A stretch of 64,000 bases of DNA from Mannheimia bovis (GTDB lineage Bacteria; Pseudomonadota; Gammaproteobacteria; Enterobacterales; Pasteurellaceae): NCBI RefSeq assembly GCF_014541205.1, contig NZ_CP061280.1, positions 602,798-666,797 of the forward strand, given 5' to 3'. The position numbers were made by a program, and so were the translations under genes. Under the pieces are notes generated by a model. The model saw only the letters and a program-made list of their open reading frames with translations, did not search any database and was not told where the DNA came from. This document shows, piece after piece, positions 9,242 through 18,500 of the stretch. Position 1 is the first letter of the stretch. Every line of letters starts with the position of its first letter.

Positions 9242-10324
9242 ATGAAAAAAACATTAGTTGCATTAGCAGTATTATCTGCTGCGGCAGTAGCTCAAGCAGC
9301 TCCACAAGCTAACACTTTCTATGCAGGTGCTAAAGCTGGTTGGGCATCATTCCACGACGGTTTAACTCAATTTGACCACAAAAACAATGGGCACAATGGT
9401 AAATTCGGTATCAACCGTAACTCTGTAACTTACGGTGTATTCGGTGGTTACCAAATCTTAAACCAAAACAATGCTGGTTTAGCAGTAGAATTAGGTTATG
9501 ACTACTTTGGTCGTGCTCGTGGTAACGAAGGTGAAGAGAAAGCAGTTAAACACGTTTCTCACGGTACTCACTTAAGCTTAAAACCAAGCTTCGTAGTTGC
9601 TCCTAACTTAGATGTTTATGGTAAAGTTGGTGCTGCATTAGTTCGTAACGATTACAAAGGTTACAACGGTTATGAAAAACAACGTGCTCACAACTTAAAA
9701 ACTTCATTATTATTAGGTGCTGGTCTAGAGTACGCAATTACTCCAGAATTAGCAGCTCGTGTTGAATACCAATATTTACAGGCTGCGGGTAACTTAGATA
9801 AAGCTCGTCAAAAAGCGAACCTAGGTTGGATTAACTCACAATATAGCCCTGAGATTCACTCAGTATCTGCTGGTTTAACATACCGTTTTGGTCAAGGTGC
9901 AGCACCAGTTGCAGCTCCGGAAGTAGTAACTAAAAACTTTGCATTCAGCTCAGATGTTTTATTTGATTTCGGTAAATCAAGCTTAAAACCGGCAGCAGCA
10001 ACAGCTTTAGATGCAGCTCACACAGAAATCAGCAACTTAGGCTTAGCTAACCCAGCAGTACAAGTTAATGGTTACACAGACCGTATCGGTAAAGAAGACT
10101 TTAACTTAAAACTTTCACAACGTCGTGCTGAAACAGTAGCTAACTACATTGTTTCTAAAGGTACTAACCCGGCTAACGTAACAGCTGTAGGTTACGGTAA
10201 AGCAAACCCGGTAACTGGTAATACTTGTGATGCAGTTAAAGGTCGTAAAGCGTTAATCGCTTGTTTAGCACCGGATCGTCGTGTTGAAATCCAAGTTCAA
10301 GGTTCAAAAGAAGTAACTATGTAA
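9242..10324 (+). CDS. ompA: Outer membrane protein OmpA (P5-like)
   Basis: The 360-residue precursor has a clear Sec signal (MKKTLVALAVLSAAAVAQA, cleavage near residue 19). An eight-stranded beta-barrel with alternating aromatic residues follows, ending about residue 215 at SAGLTYRFGQG, then a short Ala/Pro linker and a C-terminal OmpA domain. That domain contains NGYTDRIG and LSQRRAETV, the peptidoglycan-binding signature. It anchors the outer membrane to the cell wall and is a major surface antigen. The start is ATG 9242, behind AGAGGA; an upstream in-frame start at 9215 would add a pre-signal tail. Codon use is strongly biased (GGT, GTA, TTA), as in highly expressed genes. A terminator follows. 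Confidence 0.97.
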   Translation: MKKTLVALAVLSAAAVAQAAPQANTFYAGAKAGWASFHDGLTQFDHKNNGHNGKFGINRNSVTYGVFGGYQILNQNNAGLAVELGYDYFGRARGNEGEEKAVKHVSHGTHLSLKPSFVVAPNLDVYGKVGAALVRNDYKGYNGYEKQRAHNLKTSLLLGAGLEYAITPELAARVEYQYLQAAGNLDKARQKANLGWINSQYSPEIHSVSAGLTYRFGQGAAPVAAPEVVTKNFAFSSDVLFDFGKSSLKPAAATALDAAHTEISNLGLANPAVQVNGYTDRIGKEDFNLKLSQRRAETVANYIVSKGTNPANVTAVGYGKANPVTGNTCDAVKGRKALIACLAPDRRVEIQVQGSKEVTM

Positions 10325-10353
10325 TAGTTTCTTCAATTGTAAAATTGAATAAA

Positions 10354-10381
10354 AAAATGCCCGCTTGTTAGCGGGCATTTT
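10354..10381. terminator. Terminator between ompA and matP
   Basis: AAAATGCCCGC, loop TTGTTA, GCGGGCATTTT: an 11-bp stem with A and T flanks, suited to both convergent genes. Confidence 0.9.
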
Positions 10382-10387
10382 CCTTTT

Positions 10388-10834
10388 TTACTTTAATAAA
10401 TCTTTTAAACTTGATTTCATTTTTGCGACTTGCTCTAAATAAAGCTGTTTGTTTTCAACTTCATCAGTTAATTTAATAATAGCTTCTGATAATGTGAGGT
10501 TTTGGCTTTTTGCATATTTAGAGAGTCTTAACCAACTGGCGTATTCTAAATCAATAGATTTTTTCTTAGTTGTTTGTTTTTCAGCATTAAAAAAGCGTTT
10601 TCGCTTTGCTCGAATAGACTGACGCATTTTTTTTCGTTGCTCAGCTGTCATTTCTGACTTAATCCATTTTTCTACTTCTTCTGGGGATTCTTGTAAGGTG
10701 GAAAGAAATTGAACCTTTAAATCAACTAAACTTTGTTCTTCGTGTTTAGTAATGTTTTCCCCTTCCCGATGCTTTTTGAGAAGATATTTCCATTTCCAAG
10801 TAGTTTCTTGCGTAATGAGTTTTTGGTATCGCAT
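10388..10834 (-). CDS. matP: Macrodomain Ter protein MatP
   Basis: MatP binds matS sites around the replication terminus and organises the Ter macrodomain, linking it to the divisome. The 148-residue protein matches the family length. It shows the conserved N-terminal TTWKWKYLLKKHREGE block, the central RQSIRAKRKRFFNAE and KKSIDLEYASWLRL segments of the ribbon-helix-helix DNA-binding region, and a C-terminal coiled-coil ending in KDLLK. It is divergent from the Lon-like gene at 10928, the same neighbour as in enterobacteria. Confidence 0.93.
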   Translation of the reverse strand: MRYQKLITQETTWKWKYLLKKHREGENITKHEEQSLVDLKVQFLSTLQESPEEVEKWIKSEMTAEQRKKMRQSIRAKRKRFFNAEKQTTKKKSIDLEYASWLRLSKYAKSQNLTLSEAIIKLTDEVENKQLYLEQVAKMKSSLKDLLK

Positions 10835-10927
10835 AATCGTAAATAATATTGAAAAAGATAAGCTATATTTAGCAAGTATAGCGGAATTCTGTATAATAAA
10901 CCAAATTTTCGATAAAGAGGCATATCT

Positions 10928-12565
10928 GTGACCATTTTTCTACTTAATAGCCCGGCATTAACTGTGGAATACCCTTTCTCTGATTTAGATAAGAAAGTCA
11001 ATTTTTTAGATTTCCAACCTAAAGCAAAACAAGCTCTAGATCAATTTATGCAAGCGAAGTTTGGATCTTTGCTAGTGCTTAAATCTGAGCTTTTTCCTGA
11101 ATTTATTAATGAGCTGACGGATTATTTAAAAAAAGATAATTCAAGTATTTCTATAGTAACCAAAATGGATTTTAATAAAAATAATTTGTTTGGTTATTAT
11201 ATGTTTTTAGAAAGAGAACAGAAAACAGAATATGTAACAGGAGCAATTCAAGAAGCTAATAATGGTGTTTTAATTGTAAATATTAATTCATTATTATTGG
11301 ATATTACGCAATGGGATAAATTAAAGCAGGCATTATTATTTGGAGAATATGAACCTCATTCTATTAATGATCTACCGCATTTCCTAGCCAAAGAAAAATC
11401 CTCATTTAAGTTAGTTTTGATTGGCGAAAGAGAAGATATTTCAACCCTTTCTGCTTATGATGACAGCTTATATCAAGTAGCACAATATACTGAAATTAAA
11501 TCATATTTATCCTTAAATAATAATGTAGAGGAATGGGCGAATTATATTCAGACTTATGCAGAAAATATAATTAATAAAAGATTAACACCTGCTGCTCTTA
11601 ATCAATTTTTACAGGCTTATATTCGAGAAAGCGAGAGCCGAGATTTAATTTCTATTTCCCCTACATTATTAAGAAAACATTTGTTAGGTATTCAGAATTT
11701 CTATGCGGATACAGTAGAAATTAATGAAGTAAAAAGCTATTTTGATTATTTGGAGCAACAATCTTCTATTCTGAATGAATATACCGTAGAAGATATCCTC
11801 AGTAATCAACTCTATATTGAAACAGAAGGTGAAGAAATTGGGCAAATAAACGGTTTATCAGTCATTGATTTTGAAGGTGTGCCACATAGCTTCGGCGAAC
11901 CTTTGCGTATAAGTTGTAATGTGCAATACGGTGATGGCGAAATTCACGACATTGAACGCAAGGTAGAGTTAGGCGGAAATATTCATTCCAAAGGGATTAT
12001 TATTGCTCAATCCTGCTTGGCTAATTTATTGGAATTGCCAACCCAATTACCATTTTCTGCCTCTATTGCTTTTGAGCAGTCTTATGGCGAAATTGATGGA
12101 GATAGCTCTTCCTTAGCTATTTTTAACGTGTTAGTGAGTGCGTTATCTAAAGTGGCTCTGCCACAATCTATTGCAGTAACGGGGGCAATAGACCAGTTCG
12201 GAAATGTGCTCAGTGTTGGTGGTGTGAATCAAAAAATTGAAGGCTTTTTTAATATTTGTATGGCTCGTGGCTTAACAGGTAAGCAAGGTGTGATAATTCC
12301 TGCGGCTTGTTTGAGCCATTTGAGCTTGAAAGCTGAAGTTGTGGAAGCGGTAGCCCAAGATAAATTTAAAATTTGGGCGGTTGAAAGTGTCTTTGATGCG
12401 ATTGCAATTTTATTCAGCCGCAATTTCTATGATGATGAGAAATTGCCAGAAGCTCAGCAAACATCACTGTTCTCGCTTATCCATCAGCAGTTGGAAGAGC
12501 GTGATAATGAGGATACAAGCGGTTCATTTTTTAGAAAAATTTGCAAAAAATTGAGGTTTGACTGA
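10928..12565 (+). CDS. Lon-like protease (YcbZ/LonH family)
   Basis: The 545-residue protein has a C-terminal Lon-type Ser-Lys peptidase domain. The serine motif is in DGDSSSLAIF and the lysine in VGGVNQKIEGFF. The N-terminal half lacks a recognisable Walker A loop, unlike true Lon, so this is the Lon-related YcbZ group whose substrates are poorly known. The start is a GTG at 10928 with AAGAGG eight bases upstream. It lies between matP and fabA, as in H. influenzae and E. coli. An uptake-signal copy lies inside its last codons. Confidence 0.85.
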   Translation: MTIFLLNSPALTVEYPFSDLDKKVNFLDFQPKAKQALDQFMQAKFGSLLVLKSELFPEFINELTDYLKKDNSSISIVTKMDFNKNNLFGYYMFLEREQKTEYVTGAIQEANNGVLIVNINSLLLDITQWDKLKQALLFGEYEPHSINDLPHFLAKEKSSFKLVLIGEREDISTLSAYDDSLYQVAQYTEIKSYLSLNNNVEEWANYIQTYAENIINKRLTPAALNQFLQAYIRESESRDLISISPTLLRKHLLGIQNFYADTVEINEVKSYFDYLEQQSSILNEYTVEDILSNQLYIETEGEEIGQINGLSVIDFEGVPHSFGEPLRISCNVQYGDGEIHDIERKVELGGNIHSKGIIIAQSCLANLLELPTQLPFSASIAFEQSYGEIDGDSSSLAIFNVLVSALSKVALPQSIAVTGAIDQFGNVLSVGGVNQKIEGFFNICMARGLTGKQGVIIPAACLSHLSLKAEVVEAVAQDKFKIWAVESVFDAIAILFSRNFYDDEKLPEAQQTSLFSLIHQQLEERDNEDTSGSFFRKICKKLRFD

Positions 12566-12576
12566 TCCGACAAGTT

Positions 12577-12594
12577 AGCGTACAACTGTTCACT
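12577..12594. promoter_or_regulatory. FabR-like operator in the fabA promoter
   Basis: The sequence AGCGTACAACTGTTCACT is an imperfect palindrome close to the FabR operator core (AGCGTACA and TGTTCGCT half-sites) found before fabA and fabB in E. coli. It overlaps a plausible -35 (12587-12592), 17 bp before TACTAT (12610-12615), which fits repression by the unsaturated fatty-acid regulator. A TATCA-N5-TGATA inverted repeat also lies about 12630-12650 and may be a FadR-type site. No fabR gene is in the window. Confidence 0.55.
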
Positions 12595-12677
12595 GAATTA
12601 AAAGTCTGTTACTATCCACCTAGTTTATCAGGTCTTGATATAACAGGCTTTTTTCTATTTACAGGATTTTAAAAATA

Positions 12678-13208
12678 ATGAACACTTGTACACCAATCAT
12701 TAAACCAAGCTACACTTACGAAGAACTCTTACTTTCTGGCAAAGGCGAATTGTTCGGCGAAAAAGGTCCTCAACTACCTGCTCCGCCTATGTTGATGATG
12801 GATCGCATCATTGAAATGAATCAAGAAAAAGGTAATTTTGAAAAAGGTTATATTGAGGCAGAATTTGATATTAAGCCTGATCTATGGTTTTTTGATTGCC
12901 ATTTTATTAATGATCCTGTTATGCCTGGTTGCTTAGGTTTAGATGCAATGTGGCAGTTGGTTGGGTTCTATCTTGGCTGGATTGGTGGTGAAGGCAAAGG
13001 GCGTGCATTAGGCGTAGGAGAAGTAAAATTTACCGGTCAGATTTTACCAACAGCAAAAAAAGTAACTTACCGTATTCATATGAAGCGTGTGGTAAACCGT
13101 AAATTAGTGATGGGTGTGGCTGATGGTGAAGTAGAGGTTGATGGACGTGTAATCTACACCGCAACCGATTTAAAAGTTGGCTTATTCCAAGATACAGCCT
13201 CTTTCTAG
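12678..13208 (+). CDS. fabA: 3-hydroxydecanoyl-ACP dehydratase/isomerase
   Basis: FabA dehydrates beta-hydroxyacyl-ACPs and isomerises trans-2- to cis-3-decenoyl-ACP, the branch point to unsaturated fatty acids. The 176-residue hotdog protein has catalytic His75 in [20 protein letters not shown] and Asp89 in the following LGLDAMWQ. Both residues and the length match E. coli (172). It is a single gene behind a FabR-like operator, which supports a role in membrane fluidity control. Fatty-acid genes accA, fabD and fabG lie elsewhere in the window in separate units. Confidence 0.97.
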   Translation: MNTCTPIIKPSYTYEELLLSGKGELFGEKGPQLPAPPMLMMDRIIEMNQEKGNFEKGYIEAEFDIKPDLWFFDCHFINDPVMPGCLGLDAMWQLVGFYLGWIGGEGKGRALGVGEVKFTGQILPTAKKVTYRIHMKRVVNRKLVMGVADGEVEVDGRVIYTATDLKVGLFQDTASF

Positions 13209-13218
13209 TAGAAACTAA

Positions 13219-13240
13219 TTTTGCGATCTGTGTCGAAAAA
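13219..13240 (+). promoter_or_regulatory. CRP-S (CRP plus Sxy) competence site
   Basis: TTTTGCGATCTGTGTCGAAAAA matches the CRP-S consensus, with the TGCGA half that requires Sxy as coactivator and A/T-rich flanks. Its centre is about 45 bp before a TATAAG -10 candidate (13275-13280), a class I position. It precedes comNOPQ-recC, known members of the H. influenzae competence regulon. Confidence 0.85.
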
Positions 13241-13307
13241 TTAAATTTTTTTCATTTACAAAATCCTCTTAAATTATAAGATGCCCTCTGTTAAAGAGGG
13301 TGTTTTT

Positions 13308-13829
13308 ATGTATAAAGCAATAACATTAATTGAAATGCTAACGGCTATAGCGATTATGGTGATTGCTATTTATTTTATCTCTCCTATTCTTTTTATTTTT
13401 CAAGATAGAGTTGCACTCAATAGTGAAATTGAAAATATCCAATCTTTTATTTATCAAATTCAAACTAAAGCTCGTTATAGTAAACGAAATTATACATTAA
13501 CTATCTCTCAGCGGAATAATCGGTGGTGTATAGTGGCAGCAATAAAACCAATAAATAATACTAAGCAAGTTATTTGCGATTGTTTAACTAAAAATAGTTG
13601 TTCTTCTGTGGAAGAGTATCATATTTATCATCCGAATAATCGAAATATTATGTTAATAAATAAAAGTTTATATCCGAATGCGTTTATTAATATTGATGGA
13701 GCAAGTGGTCAGTTAGAATCTAAATGTATTAAGCTTCATTTGAATACAGAGAGCGATATTTTACAACTTGAGCAATTAGGACGGGTTTATGTGGCTGCCA
13801 AAAATAAACGTAGTACCTGTAAAGATTAA
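13308..13829 (+). CDS. comN: Minor pseudopilin ComN (PpdA-like)
   Basis: The 173-residue protein begins with a very short basic leader and a type IV prepilin-like helix (MYKAITLIEMLTAIAIMVIA), with Glu at the +5 position if cut before ITLIE. The residue before the cut is Ala rather than the usual Gly. The rest is a small globular domain with several cysteines (CDCLTKNSC), probably disulfide-bonded. It is first in the comN-comO-comP-comQ-recC operon, equivalent to E. coli ppdA-ppdB-ygdB-ppdC-recC and H. influenzae HI0938-HI0942. The proteins help assemble the DNA-uptake pilus. The start is ATG 13308 behind AAAGAGGG. Confidence 0.8.
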   Translation: MYKAITLIEMLTAIAIMVIAIYFISPILFIFQDRVALNSEIENIQSFIYQIQTKARYSKRNYTLTISQRNNRWCIVAAIKPINNTKQVICDCLTKNSCSSVEEYHIYHPNNRNIMLINKSLYPNAFINIDGASGQLESKCIKLHLNTESDILQLEQLGRVYVAAKNKRSTCKD

Positions 13830-14481
13830 TTTATCGGCATTTAGTTTGCTTGAGATTTTAATTACCACCGCACTTGGTGCTTTTGTCTTATTGGTTTTTG
13901 CTTCTAGTTATACCGATTTTTATCGTTCTCAAATCAAACAACGGGAGTTATTAGCTCTGCAAGCAGATGCTCACCAGATAATAAACTACTTTCAGCAACA
14001 TTTTCAACATATTGGCTATCAAGGTAGCAAGCGAGGAGATAGTAATTTTGATTTATTTCAGCTCAATGGAAAAAGTGTGAATATACCGAATAAGCATTGC
14101 ATAATGAGTTTTTATGATGTAAACCAAGACGGCTGTTTGGGAAAACGCAGAACAAAAACGACCGCTTGTAAGTTGGGAGATCTGAACAATACCCGTGATA
14201 TATTAAAAGAGATATTTGCTTTTAAGTTAGAGAATAATGAAATTTATACATTCTCACAGAAATTAGATGATTGTGTGCAAGAGAGTTGCTTAAAATTATT
14301 AGAGAGTTGTAATGGTGCTTGGAGTAAGTTTACTGAAATAAATAGCGTTAAAGTAAATAAATTAAATTTTAATTGGAAGAAGCAGGATATATTACTTGAA
14401 GTGGAAATAGAATTAGAATCGGTAAAAGAACGTAATCTGATTTACTCTGCAAAAAGTTATATTTTTCTACTAAACTATTAG
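13789..14481 (+). CDS. comO: Minor pseudopilin ComO (PpdB-like)
   Basis: The 230-residue protein carries a prepilin helix after an 18-residue leader: SA|FSLLEILITTALGAFVLLVF, with Glu at +5 and Ala at -1. The soluble part has five or more cysteines (TTACKLG, DCVQESCLKLLESC). Its ATG overlaps the end of comN by 41 bp and is preceded by AGGACGGG, so translation is probably coupled. By position and topology it corresponds to PpdB/GspJ-like minor pseudopilins. It contains an uptake-signal copy near 14160. Confidence 0.8.
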   Translation: MWLPKINVVPVKINLSAFSLLEILITTALGAFVLLVFASSYTDFYRSQIKQRELLALQADAHQIINYFQQHFQHIGYQGSKRGDSNFDLFQLNGKSVNIPNKHCIMSFYDVNQDGCLGKRRTKTTACKLGDLNNTRDILKEIFAFKLENNEIYTFSQKLDDCVQESCLKLLESCNGAWSKFTEINSVKVNKLNFNWKKQDILLEVEIELESVKERNLIYSAKSYIFLLNY

Positions 14482-14489
14482 AGGTAAAA

Positions 14490-15173
14490 ATGAAAGTTCA
14501 GGAAAATGCCAGTGCATTATTAGTTTCATTAATACTAATCTCCTCTATTTTGGCTATATTATTTTTAACAAAAGAGAAATGGATTAGTCAGCAGAATATT
14601 ACTCAGTTTTATAGTGAAAAATATCTTGCAGATAAATATCACTTTCTCGCTTTATACAAAGAAGATAAAAATAAACTTTGCCAAAAATTAAAAAAAGATA
14701 TGATTATTCAATCTGATTTCTCACCTCAGAAATTAAATTTCTTGCAATATCAATTTGAATGCCAATTTAACAGCTTGTTTAGAGATAAAAAACCGACTAA
14801 AGAGAAATATATTCCATTTGTGCAACTTTCAGATTATTTAGATTTATCGAATGTACCGGCACAAGAGATTTATACCATTCGCAGCTTATCAGAATTGCCT
14901 TCTAGTAGTGAAGAAAATCCGAAAATTGTTATTGCTCAAAATGAGATTAATGAAAATCTCCCACAGGATTTTTATGGTATTGTGATTACTGATTATCTCT
15001 TTGATATTACAGGCAAAAAAATGTATGGTTCTTTGTATTCCTCTTTTGATAACGCAAGAGAAGAACGCAATTTAACCTTTAAGAAAGAGGTTATCGCCCA
15101 GCTTGAAGCGAAATATTCCTACTGGCAATATTTACCTCATTCCGAAAATACCATAGGGGCAATTGATGAATAA
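14490..15173 (+). CDS. comP: Competence pilus accessory protein ComP (YgdB-like)
   Basis: The 227-residue protein has one N-terminal membrane helix (ASALLVSLILISSILAILFL) preceded by a short polar leader. It lacks the Glu+5 of true pilins, as expected for YgdB/DUF2509 proteins (GspK-like position). The remainder is hydrophilic with two or three cysteines. It sits eight bases after comO and overlaps comQ, fixing its place in the operon. Assignment rests mainly on gene order and topology. Confidence 0.7.
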   Translation: MKVQENASALLVSLILISSILAILFLTKEKWISQQNITQFYSEKYLADKYHFLALYKEDKNKLCQKLKKDMIIQSDFSPQKLNFLQYQFECQFNSLFRDKKPTKEKYIPFVQLSDYLDLSNVPAQEIYTIRSLSELPSSSEENPKIVIAQNEINENLPQDFYGIVITDYLFDITGKKMYGSLYSSFDNAREERNLTFKKEVIAQLEAKYSYWQYLPHSENTIGAIDE

Positions 15174-15459
15174 ATATAAGGCGGAAAGTACTATTTCACT
15201 TTTAGTGGCGGTAGCTTTATTGGCAATTGTAATGCTGAGTTTTAGTTATTGGCAATCTGAGCAAAATAGGCGAGTGAATACTCATTTCCAGCAACAGCAG
15301 GCAGCGGTGATATTAGAAAATCAGATTGCATTACAGTTGGCAGGTTTAGATTGCGAACGGCAAATAGAGCAAAATCATATTCGTTATGACATTCAATGCT
15401 CAGGGAATAAGCTCAGTATCCGTTTTCCACTTGGGAAAATTGAGCTGAATAATGATTGA
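15166..15459 (+). CDS. comQ: Competence pseudopilin ComQ (PpdC-like)
   Basis: The 97-residue protein has an N-terminal hydrophobic helix (STISLLVAVALLAIVMLSF) and a short soluble part with two cysteines (GLDCERQ and DIQCSG) that could form a disulfide. The start is ATG 15166, eight bases inside comP and preceded by AGGGG; a TTG one codon earlier is less likely. Position between comP and recC matches ppdC/comQ. No Glu+5 is present, so it may be a degenerate pilin. Confidence 0.7.
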   Translation: MNKYKAESTISLLVAVALLAIVMLSFSYWQSEQNRRVNTHFQQQQAAVILENQIALQLAGLDCERQIEQNHIRYDIQCSGNKLSIRFPLGKIELNND

Positions 15460-15465
15460 ATCCCC

Positions 15466-15499
15466 CCTCGCTTTGTTGGACAATAATTCATTAGCGAGG
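15466..15499 (+). promoter_or_regulatory. Hairpin overlapping the recC ribosome binding site
   Basis: CCTCGCT (15466-15472) is complementary to AGCGAGG (15493-15499). The second arm contains the GAGG ribosome site of recC (ATG 15507). It could damp RecC translation relative to the pseudopilins. The pairing is exact; the role is inferred. Confidence 0.45.
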
Positions 15500-15506
15500 C
15501 GTTATT

Positions 15507-18500
15507 ATGTTTACACTTTACCAATCCAACCAAATTTCTTCACTGGCTGAAATGCTGGTGAAAGTTCAGCAAGTTAATCCGCTTGAAGATCCATTTGAAC
15601 CGGAAACGGTTTTGATCCAAAGTCAAGGAATGGCACAATGGTTGCAAATGCAGATTGCAGAATTAAACGGCATTATGGGCAACTGCAATTTTCTTTATCC
15701 AACCACTTTTTTGTGGCAGCAGTATCGTGTACTGTTTCCTGAATTACCGAAAGAGAATATTTTTGAACGCCATTCAATGACTTGGCGGATTATGCGTTTG
15801 CTCCCGGATTGCTTAAATCAAGGTGAATTTAAGCCCCTTCAGCGGTATTTGGCAAATCAGCCAAACGAGGAGCAGTATCAACTTAAACTCTATCAACTTT
15901 CTGCCAAAATTGCCGAATTGTTCGACCAATACTTAGTTTATCGCCCACATTGGTTGGTGCACTGGGAAGAGGGAAACTTACAAGCGGTCGAAAATGAACT
16001 AAAAATTGCAATTTCTGCAAAGAATGTCGATCTGAATTTGATTTCAAACGATATTAAATGGCAAAGCCAATTATGGTTGAAGATTATTCAAGATCTGCAA
16101 GCCGGGGCAGATGATCGGGTATTCACCACCTCGCATCGTGCGTATTTGCAACAAAATTATTTTGAAAAGCTAGATAATCTCACCGAAGCGGAAAAAGCAA
16201 AACTGCCAAAGCGTATTTTTATTTTTGGTATTTCTGCGTTCTCGCCGTTGCAGTTAGCGGTGTTTAAAAAATTAAGTGAGCATTGCGATATTCACATCTT
16301 TTTTTTCAACCCAAGCGAAAAATATTGGGGCGATAGCGTAGAAGACAAAGTATGGCAAAAGCTCGCCTTAACACATAAAATTTCGCCTGAAGATCTGGAA
16401 AATTTGTTAGCAGAGCAGAGCAATAAACTACTTGCCCTTTGGGGAAAACAGGGGCGTGATTTCTTAGCACAGCTGATGGAATTTGAGCCAAATACTATTG
16501 ATGTATTCCTCGAACCTGAAGAAAACAGTAACCTCAACAAGCTCAAAAAGCAGATTTTTAGCTCTGCGAATAACGCCACTATTGAGAATTTAGCCAATGA
16601 TCACTCTATTCAAATTCACGCCTGCCATAGCCCAATGCGTGAAGTAGAAGTTCTACATAACCAACTACTGAATTTATTTGAGAAAGACAAAACCTTACTG
16701 CCAAAAGACATCATTGTGATGTCGCCGGATATTAATAAATACGCTCCTTATATTGATGCGGTGTTTTCTCGCTATAAGGGGAGTCGAGATCCACGCTATA
16801 TTCCGTTTTCGTTATCGGATCAGGCGTTTACCAAAATTGATCCCATCATCAATAGCTTTTTACAGCTACTTGCGATGAAAGAGAACCAATTTAATGCCGA
16901 AGATCTATTTGATTTATTGGAGGTTGGGGCAATTCAATCCCGTTTCTCCTTTAGTGCGGAAGATATTCACACGTTACGAGTATGGGCGAAAAATGCAGGC
17001 GTACGTTCAGGCATTGATATTCAACAACCTCATTGGCAGAACTACAACTCGTGGGAAAACGGTTTAAATCGTTTACTGCTTGGCTCAAGCTTAAAAGAGG
17101 CTCACGGCATTTGGGAAAACACATTAGCATTTGGTGATAGCTACGGCTTAAATGCAGAGCTGGTTGGGCGATTGGCGTCGTTTATTTCAGCTTTATTGGA
17201 ATGGGTAAAGCTGATTCAGTCGCCACAATCTTTAGAGCAATGGCATTTAGCGGTAAAAATGCTGATTACAGATTTATATCAAGAAAATGCTGAAAATGCC
17301 GCCTCTATTTTGTTACTCAATACGGTAAACGATGAAATTTTAGCATTAATTTCCGCAACAGATTTTGCTGAAGATCTCCACATTGAGATTTTAGCGTTGT
17401 TATTTAACCAACAATTAAATCAACATACCCAGCAGCTCAATTTCTTGGTTGGGCGGGTCAATTTCGCCACACTTTTACCAATGCGAGCCATTCCGTTTAA
17501 GGTGGTTTGTTTGTTAGGAATGAATGAGGCAGATTTTCCTCGTCAGCAACAGATCAATAGTTTTGATTTAATGCAATACGCTCCACAAAAAGGCGACCGT
17601 GCGAAACGAGATGATGATCGCTATCTCTTTTTGGAAGCCTTGCTTTCTGCACAAAATGTGTTTTACATCAGTTACATCGGGCAATCGCAAAAAGACGGCA
17701 AAGAGATGTTGCCTTCTATTTTGGTTTCTCAGCTGCTTGATACCATTAGCGATTACTTAACACCTGAATTTAAATCAATGTTCGGAGCGGAAGTTGAGCA
17801 AATCTTAGTAAGAAAACAACCGCTTACAGTGTTTAGCAAAAAGAACTTCACTCACCCAAGAGATTATGCCTACAACGCAGAGTGGATTATCAACTCAAAC
17901 AATTCCGTACAAAATTTCTTGAGTGAGCCCTTAAGTACGGAAATGGTAACTGATATTGAGATCGAAAACCTCATTCGCTTTGTGCAGAACCCGATTAAAT
18001 TTTTCTTCGTTAATGTACTAGGTATCTCTTTTAACACTTACGATGATACGATTGATGAAAGCGAAATTTTTACGATGTCTGGGCTGGATAATTACGCTAT
18101 CTTAAATGAATTATTAAGCGTTAAACCTGAACAGCAAGAGCAATTTTTTGAGCAAGAACAGCTTAAAGGCAACTTACCGGCATCTAATTTTGCCACAACA
18201 ACCAAGCAAGATTTAATCGGTAAAATCAGTGATATGCGAGCGACTTTAGCGGACTATTTAGCAAGAGAAAGCACAATTTTAACGCTAAACCACAGCATTG
18301 CCATTGATGAGAAAGTGCTCCAACTTAACGGCAATATGCCAAATTTATATAGTAATGAAATGGTGCTGTGGCGAGTGGGCGGATTACGAGATAAAGATAA
18401 GATTGAAATCTGGATTTATCATTTATTACTTTGTGCTTATTTCCCTCAAAAAACCGTGAAGTTTTATTATCGTGAAGGCGAGCAAACAGGGCAGCTGAGT

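Noticed and set aside
10928..12565. Classical ATP-dependent Lon
   Set aside because: No Walker A/B motifs are visible and the length is 545, not about 800; it is the YcbZ type.
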